Shown: positions 47,976-48,841 of the stretch, piece after piece | How positions within the stretch are numbered: the first letter of the stretch is position 1 | How the letters are laid out: the number at the start of each line of letters is the position of its first letter | Source of the DNA: Limiplasma sp964504385 | GTDB lineage: Bacteria; Bacillota; Clostridia; Christensenellales; Aristaeellaceae | NCBI GenBank assembly: GCA_964504385.1 | Contig: CAZDEF010000010.1 | Location: forward strand, 1 to 48,841 | Length of the DNA: 48,841 nucleotides | Reading direction: 5' to 3' | The notes under the pieces: generated by a model | Seen by the model: the letters and a program-made list of their open reading frames with translations, nothing else | Databases searched by the model: none | Told to the model about the DNA's origin: nothing | Made by a program: the position numbers and the translations under genes

Positions 47976-48841
47976 TTACTTGCGGGTAGGACGGCGCAGG
48001 AAGGCCGGCACGCCCAAGCTGTTGCGCTCCGGCTGCTGGGGCGCGGGTTCGGGCTGCTGAACAGGCTGCTGCGCAGGCTCTGCGGACTGCTGGGCAGCGG
48101 TGGGCTGCACGGCCTGATACTGCTGGCCGTACTCCATCTGCGGCACAACGGGCTGCTGCAGCTGCTGAGCGGCCTGATACTGCTGGCCATACTCCATCTG
48201 CGCATACTGCGGAGCCTGATACTGCTGACCGTAGGCATTGGGGTAATTCTGCTGCATCATCTGCGGCATTGCGGCCGGAGTGGGCACGGCGCTGCCGCCC
48301 ATGTTGTAGCCGCCGAAGCTGGTCTGGTTCTCCTCGTCCATGGGCATGTTGAAGCTCATGTCCTCATAGCTGGGCGTGGGATAATCCTGCTGCACCAGCG
48401 GCGTGCTGCCATAAGCGGAACCGCTGTTGCCGCCAAAGCTGCGGGTCCAGTCCCTATCGGACGAAGCCTTCTTCTTGTCCTCACGCTTGGGGAAGGGCGT
48501 TTTCTCGAAGCCCGTGGCGATCACGGTGATGCGCACCTCATCCTGCAGGTTCTCGTCAATGCCGGCGCCGAAGATGATGTTGGCCTCGCTGTCGGCGGCC
48601 TGCATGACCAGATTGGCAGCTTCGTTGATGTCGATGATGCTCATGTCCTCGCCGCCGGTGATGTTGATCAGCACTGCGCGCGCACCATCGATGTTGGTTT
48701 CCAACAGCGGGCTGGAGATGGCGTTCTTTGCGGCTTCCACCATGCGGTTCTCGCCCTTGCCCACGCCGATGCCCATGTGCGCCATGCCGCCGGATTCCAT
48801 CACGGTCTTCACGTCGGCCAAGTCCCGAGTGATCAGCGCAG
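47976..48841 (-). CDS. ftsZ: Cell division protein FtsZ (partial, 5' end outside the window)
   Basis: FtsZ is the tubulin-like GTPase that forms the division ring. The visible 288 codons cover the end of the GTPase core (ADVKTVMESGGMAHMGIGVG, then INEAANLVMQAADSEAN). The C-terminal domain reaches RITVIATGFEKTPF, followed by an unusually long Gln/Pro-rich linker and the conserved tail LGVPAFLRRPTRK, which binds FtsA, SepF and ZapA-type partners. The linker contains repeated YGQQYQA units encoded by a 60-bp-spaced DNA repeat. The N-terminus with the GTP-binding loop lies beyond position 48841. Confidence 0.95.
   Translation of the reverse strand, partial: ALITRDLADVKTVMESGGMAHMGIGVGKGENRMVEAAKNAISSPLLETNIDGARAVLINITGGEDMSIIDINEAANLVMQAADSEANIIFGAGIDENLQDEVRITVIATGFEKTPFPKREDKKKASSDRDWTRSFGGNSGSAYGSTPLVQQDYPTPSYEDMSFNMPMDEENQTSFGGYNMGGSAVPTPAAMPQMMQQNYPNAYGQQYQAPQYAQMEYGQQYQAAQQLQQPVVPQMEYGQQYQAVQPTAAQQSAEPAQQPVQQPEPAPQQPERNSLGVPAFLRRPTRK
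48111..48202. repeat. Repeat in the ftsZ linker
   Basis: A 32-bp unit at 48111-48142 recurs at 48171-48202 with one change, a 60-bp period. A shorter third copy lies at 48214-48233. The units encode MEYGQQYQA-type peptides. Confidence 0.8.

Noticed and set aside
1..48841. CRISPR arrays, insertion sequences, integrases or phage genes
   Set aside because: No regularly spaced repeats, transposase motifs or attachment-site duplications were seen anywhere in the window.

Overview
The window looks like chromosomal core sequence of a GC-rich, spore-forming anaerobe of the Bacillota (class Clostridia). The sporulation evidence is spoVFA/spoVFB (dipicolinate synthase), a two-domain GerMN lipoprotein-like gene and an FtsK/SpoIIIE translocase. 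A flavin reductase-rubredoxin fusion, the MEP-pathway gene ispE, RqcH, MutS2, YhbY and an alpha2-type glycyl-tRNA synthetase fit the same group. I cannot name a genus. There are no phage, transposase or CRISPR signatures. Gene density is high, and most genes sit in tight co-directional runs closed by clear intrinsic terminators.

Layout. 1-2.6 kb: a hypothetical gene and a DUF1934 gene (minus) diverge from ispE and a cyclophilin (plus). 2.7-10.2 kb (plus): U32 peptidase-family gene, mutS2, an OmpR-type response regulator and its histidine kinase, and aroK. 10.3-15 kb (minus): a broken acetyltransferase tail, a Nudix hydrolase, a 270-bp intergenic element packed with hairpins, a phosphohexomutase, a DUF2461 gene and glyQS. 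15-18.4 kb (minus): a PepSY-type anti-sigma protein with its ECF sigma factor, a creatininase-family hydrolase and tRNA-Ala(CGC). 18.4-25.4 kb: yfcE and an rph-rdgB fusion (minus), a P1-family peptidase (plus), GerMN (minus), rqcH and a GNAT-ArsC/Spx-like fusion (plus). 25.5-29.8 kb: a large secreted protein with two SH3 and six peptidoglycan-binding modules, a zinc-ribbon membrane protein, a small conserved-looking ORF and a triple-LysM protein. 29.8-35 kb (minus): a six-gene run, folT-nth-obgE-yhbY-nuclease-SNF2, headed by a tetrahydrofolate riboswitch. 35-37.2 kb: fRMsr diverging from rubredoxin-flavin reductase, a 76-aa orphan and a YfbR-type nucleotidase. 37.2-43 kb (minus): DUF3298 protein, ftsK, class II aldolase and mtnA. 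43-48.8 kb (minus): spoVFA-spoVFB, maltose phosphorylase, a YkvI-like transporter and the 3' two thirds of ftsZ.

Points that stand out. (1) A translationally coupled pair of a small PD-(D/E)XK-like nuclease and a SNF2-family ATPase sits at the end of the THF-riboswitch operon beside nth. It is the best candidate here for an undescribed DNA-processing module. (2) mtnA is coupled to a class II aldolase, the signature of the dihydroxyacetone-phosphate shunt for methylthioadenosine or 5'-deoxyadenosine salvage. (3) A GNAT-ArsC/Spx-like fusion carries a perfect internal ribosome binding site at the domain junction. (4) The secreted peptidoglycan-binding protein ends in an unnamed His/Cys-rich domain. 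(5) The hairpin element at 10.9-11.2 kb could be a structured RNA or a small non-autonomous repeat. (6) Most vegetative-type promoters I could align have TTGC rather than TTGA in the -35 box.

All calls are from reading sequence only. Family assignments rest on recognised motifs, and no database search was run.
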